Below are positions 61,427 to 64,000 of a DNA stretch of 64,000 nt, piece after piece. The notes below the pieces were generated by a model. The model did not search any database and was not told where the DNA came from. It saw nothing but the letters and a program-made list of their open reading frames with translations. This stretch comes from Flexivirga caeni (lineage in GTDB: Bacteria; Actinomycetota; Actinomycetes; Actinomycetales; Dermatophilaceae), in NCBI RefSeq assembly GCF_003724155.1, contig NZ_RJJQ01000014.1, forward strand, positions 1-64,000, in the 5' to 3' direction. Every line of letters starts with the position of its first letter. The stretch's first letter is position 1. Both the position numbers and the translations under genes were made by a program.

Positions 61427-61962
61427 GTGAGAGGCCGGGCGCCGCGCACCATCCGGAGCTCGTCGCACTCCAGGTCGTCGTCATGCTTGGTATCGCCGTC
61501 GGGCGCGAAGCCGACCTTGCGGTAGAACGCGATGGCGCGCGCATTCTGCTCCACGACCCAGAGGTATGCCGCCCGCTCCCCCAGCGTCGCCTCGACCAGC
61601 TGTCGCGCGACGCCGGAGCCGTGAAACTGCGCGAGAACGTTGAGCGAACTCAACTCCTGCGGCACCGGCGCGTCGTCGTCGCGCGCCCCGCCCACCGAGA
61701 TGAACCCCGCGATCCGGCCGGAGGGCAGGTGCCGCGCGAGCCGGCCGCACCATACGGCCCCTTCGGCGTCCGGCTGGCTCTCGCGGTCGAGCACGAACTG
61801 AATCCGCTTGCGCCAGTGCTCGATTCTCGGCTCCAGCTGCATGCCGTCCAGATACGCCTGAGACAACATCCCGGCATACGCGTCGCGCCATACCTGCATG
61901 TGCAGCGCGGCCAGCTCGGCGGCGTCCTCGAGTGCATACGGCTCGATCGAGAAGTCGCTCAC
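61420..61962 (-). CDS. GNAT N-acetyltransferase
   Basis: 180 residues. The acetyl-CoA site is SSLNVLAQFHGSGVARQLVE, followed by AYLWVVEQNARAIAFYRKVG with the family motif B; GRIAGFISVGG forms the central strands. GTG 61962 overlaps the stop of the UPF0045 gene (GTGA). The acceptor is unknown. Its stop codon lies in the arm of the 68-nt palindrome. Confidence 0.85.
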   Translation of the reverse strand: MSDFSIEPYALEDAAELAALHMQVWRDAYAGMLSQAYLDGMQLEPRIEHWRKRIQFVLDRESQPDAEGAVWCGRLARHLPSGRIAGFISVGGARDDDAPVPQELSSLNVLAQFHGSGVARQLVEATLGERAAYLWVVEQNARAIAFYRKVGFAPDGDTKHDDDLECDELRMVRGARPLTH

Positions 61963-62264
61963 GACTCGCGCAGGCGCTCCTCGACCCGCTCGACCTTCTC
62001 GGTGAGCTGGCCGGTGAAGCCGGCGCGCATGTCGGCCTTGAGCACCAGCGAGACCCGCGGACTCCTGGCGGCGACGGCTTCGCACGCGGCTTTCACGACC
62101 GCCATGCACTCGTCCCAGTCCCCCTCGATGGTGGTGAACATCGAGGTCGTCTCATGGGGCAGGCCGGAAGCGCGCACGACGCGCACCGCCTCTGCGACGG
62201 CGGCGCTGACCGAGCCGTTCGGGTCATCGGTGGTGCCAGGTGCGATGGAGAACGCGAAGAGCAT
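61959..62264 (-). CDS. MTH1187/UPF0045-type thiamine-binding protein
   Basis: 101 residues, the normal size. LFAFSIAPGTTDDPNGSVSA, VRASGLPHETTSMFTTIEGD and WDECMAVVKAACEAV match the UPF0045 fold, whose members bind thiamine or HMP. ATG 62264 has TAGGCT exactly 7 nt before it and no ribosome site; that hexamer contains the stop codon of the upstream reductase, so it is an internal promoter. Confidence 0.8.
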   Translation of the reverse strand: MLFAFSIAPGTTDDPNGSVSAAVAEAVRVVRASGLPHETTSMFTTIEGDWDECMAVVKAACEAVAARSPRVSLVLKADMRAGFTGQLTEKVERVEERLRES

Positions 62265-62271
62265 GTCTCGC

Positions 62272-62277
62272 AGCCTA
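62272..62277 (-). promoter_or_regulatory. -10 element of the UPF0045 gene (leaderless)
   Basis: TAGGCT on the minus strand, exactly 7 nt before ATG 62264, overlapping the upstream stop codon. Confidence 0.55.
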
Positions 62278-63927
62278 CGCGGGTGCCTGCCCGGCCGGTT
62301 CGAGGCCGGGCGTGATCGACGCGAGGTAGGAGTGCACCGACGGAATGGCGGCCGCCCCCTCGCCGCTTGCCGCCGCGACACGTTTCATCGACCCGGAGCG
62401 CACGTCACCGACCGCGAAGACACCGGGCACCGTGGTGCCGAGCGGCTCCGGCGGGCAGTTGCCGACCCAGGTGTCCATCGGCACCTCACGCCCGGTGAGC
62501 ACGAATCCCCTGTCGTCGCGGGCGATTTCGGCGGGCAGCCAATCACATCCGGGCTTTGCGCCGAGCAGCAGGAAGAGCCCGGCGCACGGCTTCTGGAATT
62601 GCGCGCCGGTCTCGTTGTCGCGCAACGTGATCCACTCCAGCTTGGTGGTGCCGCCTGCGTCGATGACCTCCGCGCACCCCCTCACACTGATCCGCGGGTT
62701 GGCCTCGATCTCGCGGATCAGATATTCCGACATGGTCTCGGTCAGGTCCGGCCTGCGTACGACCAGCTTCACCGATCGCGCGAAGCGCGACAGGTGCACC
62801 GCGGCCTGCCCGGCGGAGTTGCCGCCGCCGACCACGATGACGTCCTTGCCCTCGCATTCGCGAGCCGCGCTCGTTGCCGCGCCGTAGTGCACGCCCAGTC
62901 CGACGAGCTGCTCGATGCTCTCCACACCCAGCCTCCGGTATTGCACCCCGGCGGCGATGACGACCGAACGGGCTTGCACCGCACCATCGTTCAGCTGCAG
63001 CACGAAGGTGCCGCCGGGCGCGTCCGGCAGGCGCAGACCTCGTATTGCGCGAGCCGAATACAGCTTCGCACCGAACCGCGCCGCCTGCGCCCGCGCCCGC
63101 TGCGCCAGCCGCATGCCGGAAATGCCCCGCGGAAAACCGAGGTAGTTGCGGATCATCGAGCTGGTCCCCGCCTGCCCGCCGATCGCGTCCGCGTCGAACA
63201 CGACCGTCGAGAGGCCCTCGGAGGCGCCATACACGGCCGCGGCCAGGCCACCGGGACCGGCTCCGACGATCGCCAGGTCGAAGACCTCGTCCCGGTCGAA
63301 CTCCTCCATCGCGTAGAAGACCCGCCCGAGGTCCTCGATCGTCGGCTGCACCAAGCCGCCGGTGAGCGGCGAGTAGACGACCGGGTATGCCGGCACACCG
63401 TCCGGCCAGTCGATGCCGGCCAGACCGTCCTCCGCGGCGGGTGACTCGGGCGGCACCGTGAGCACCGGCACCCCGAGGCGCTCGAAGAAGTCGCGCAGCC
63501 GCGCCGCGGCGCTGTTGCCGGCCGGTGCGATGATCCGGGCCGCCTCGACGACCGGGCGCCGCGAGTTCCAGCCCCAGTCGGACAGCAGCTCGGTGATAGC
63601 CGTGTGGAACTCCTCGTCCCGTTCGCCGCGCGGCACCAGCAGGCCTGCCTCGATGCGGCCGTCGACCTGCGCCTCCCGCATCGTCTCCCGGCAGCCCCGG
63701 AACTCGCCGTAGCCGAAGAGCAGCACCCGCTTCGACTGCGGGCTGACGGCGTGCAGACAGTCGATGGTGACCAGCCCTGGGGCGTCGGGCTGGTGCAGCT
63801 CCACAACCAGCAGCGCGACGTCCACGTGCTGCGCCTGCAGCGACTGGACCAGCCCCATCGCCGGGCCGAGACCGTGCGCGAACTCCACGCGGTAGTCATG
63901 CGCGTATCGCCCGAACTCGCGCTGCAT
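62275..63927 (-). CDS. Response-regulator-like domain fused to thioredoxin-reductase-like flavoprotein
   Basis: 550 residues as read from ATG 63927. The C-terminal 330 form a two-dinucleotide-domain reductase: DLAIVGAGPGGLAAAVYGAS (FAD), AIGGQAGTSSMIRNYLGFP, DVIVVGGGNSAGQAAVHLSR (NADPH) and VFAVGDVRSGSMKRVAAASG. No CxxC is present, as is usual for this fused group. Residues 1-130 look like a receiver-like domain. Upstream of ATG 63927 the same frame continues to 63978 with AALLVGDANADQ, the expected first strand and acidic pocket, then meets a TGA. An ATG at 63982 would be in frame if the GGG at 63974-63976 (minus strand) lost one base. So the true N-terminus is likely longer. Confidence 0.8.
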   Translation of the reverse strand: MQREFGRYAHDYRVEFAHGLGPAMGLVQSLQAQHVDVALLVVELHQPDAPGLVTIDCLHAVSPQSKRVLLFGYGEFRGCRETMREAQVDGRIEAGLLVPRGERDEEFHTAITELLSDWGWNSRRPVVEAARIIAPAGNSAAARLRDFFERLGVPVLTVPPESPAAEDGLAGIDWPDGVPAYPVVYSPLTGGLVQPTIEDLGRVFYAMEEFDRDEVFDLAIVGAGPGGLAAAVYGASEGLSTVVFDADAIGGQAGTSSMIRNYLGFPRGISGMRLAQRARAQAARFGAKLYSARAIRGLRLPDAPGGTFVLQLNDGAVQARSVVIAAGVQYRRLGVESIEQLVGLGVHYGAATSAARECEGKDVIVVGGGNSAGQAAVHLSRFARSVKLVVRRPDLTETMSEYLIREIEANPRISVRGCAEVIDAGGTTKLEWITLRDNETGAQFQKPCAGLFLLLGAKPGCDWLPAEIARDDRGFVLTGREVPMDTWVGNCPPEPLGTTVPGVFAVGDVRSGSMKRVAAASGEGAAAIPSVHSYLASITPGLEPAGQAPA

Positions 63928-64000
63928 CTGGTCGGCGTTCGCGTCCCCGACGAGGAGGGCTGCGGCAGTGTCACCCGGTCATCGTATGGCGCGCGGCGCT

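Overview
The window is high-GC DNA from an actinomycete. The evidence is the codon use, the many GTG starts, the full GlgE maltosyl-transfer route to alpha-glucan, and a ligA / MetE-like / mnmA / iscS / etfA / etfB order that resembles the mycobacterial Rv3014c-Rv3029c neighbourhood. A member of Micrococcales (Dermacoccaceae- or Intrasporangiaceae-like) is my best guess, but only an inference. No rRNA, tRNA or CRISPR array was seen.

Layout. (1) 1-3.75 kb is a decaying accessory strip. It holds two identical 242-bp MITE-like elements, one inside an IS5-type transposase gene and one inside a secreted-protein gene with a clear 10-bp target duplication. It also holds a small membrane protein gene, a frameshifted secreted-protein gene and fragments of a short-chain dehydrogenase and an unidentified gene. 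(2) 3.75-15.87 kb is a divergent catabolic island around a GntR/FCD regulator. Leftward run a HAD hydrolase, an FAD amine oxidase, an aldehyde dehydrogenase, a beta-decarboxylating dehydrogenase, a GABA-type aminotransferase and a succinate-semialdehyde-type dehydrogenase. Rightward run GntR, a polar amino-acid ABC importer and a sarcosine-oxidase-like enzyme. Together they look like uptake and breakdown of an unknown amine or omega-amino acid to succinate. (3) 15.9-25.7 kb is housekeeping: ligA, a MetE-like protein, a septum-formation-type lipoprotein, mnmA, iscS, another lipoprotein, and etfA/etfB. (4) 26.7-36.5 kb holds glgX and then a LacI-controlled beta-glycoside operon (ABC importer without its own ATPase, a clan-A glycosidase and a GH1 beta-glucosidase). 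(5) 36.6-40.9 kb holds two small membrane proteins, a glutamate-synthase-domain protein and a pyruvate-oxidase-type TPP enzyme. (6) 40.9-56.1 kb is glycogen/trehalose metabolism: glgP diverging from glgE-treS-[maltokinase::glgB fusion], then an S53 protease, pgm and two small P-loop kinases. (7) 56.2-64 kb holds an ATP-grasp protein with an esterase, an aldo/keto reductase, a second esterase, a thioredoxin-like/TPR protein, a GNAT, a UPF0045 protein and a response-regulator-type/thioredoxin-reductase fusion cut near the window edge.

How it works together. TreS makes maltose from trehalose, the maltokinase half phosphorylates it, GlgE extends glucan with maltose-1-phosphate and GlgB branches it. 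GlgP and GlgX take the glucan apart and Pgm connects glucose-1-phosphate to glucose-6-phosphate.

Cross-cutting signals. Many starts are preceded by an extended -10 (usually TANNNT) ending 6-8 nt (mostly exactly 7) before the start codon, with no Shine-Dalgarno, implying leaderless mRNAs. The pentamer CATAC/GTATG is enriched on both strands and in all frames through rare codons. A short repeat with core AAACCTCGACCGTCG occurs in several intergenic gaps and seems to have expanded into a 52-bp tandem array before ligA. A 68-nt near-perfect palindrome lies at 61359-61426.
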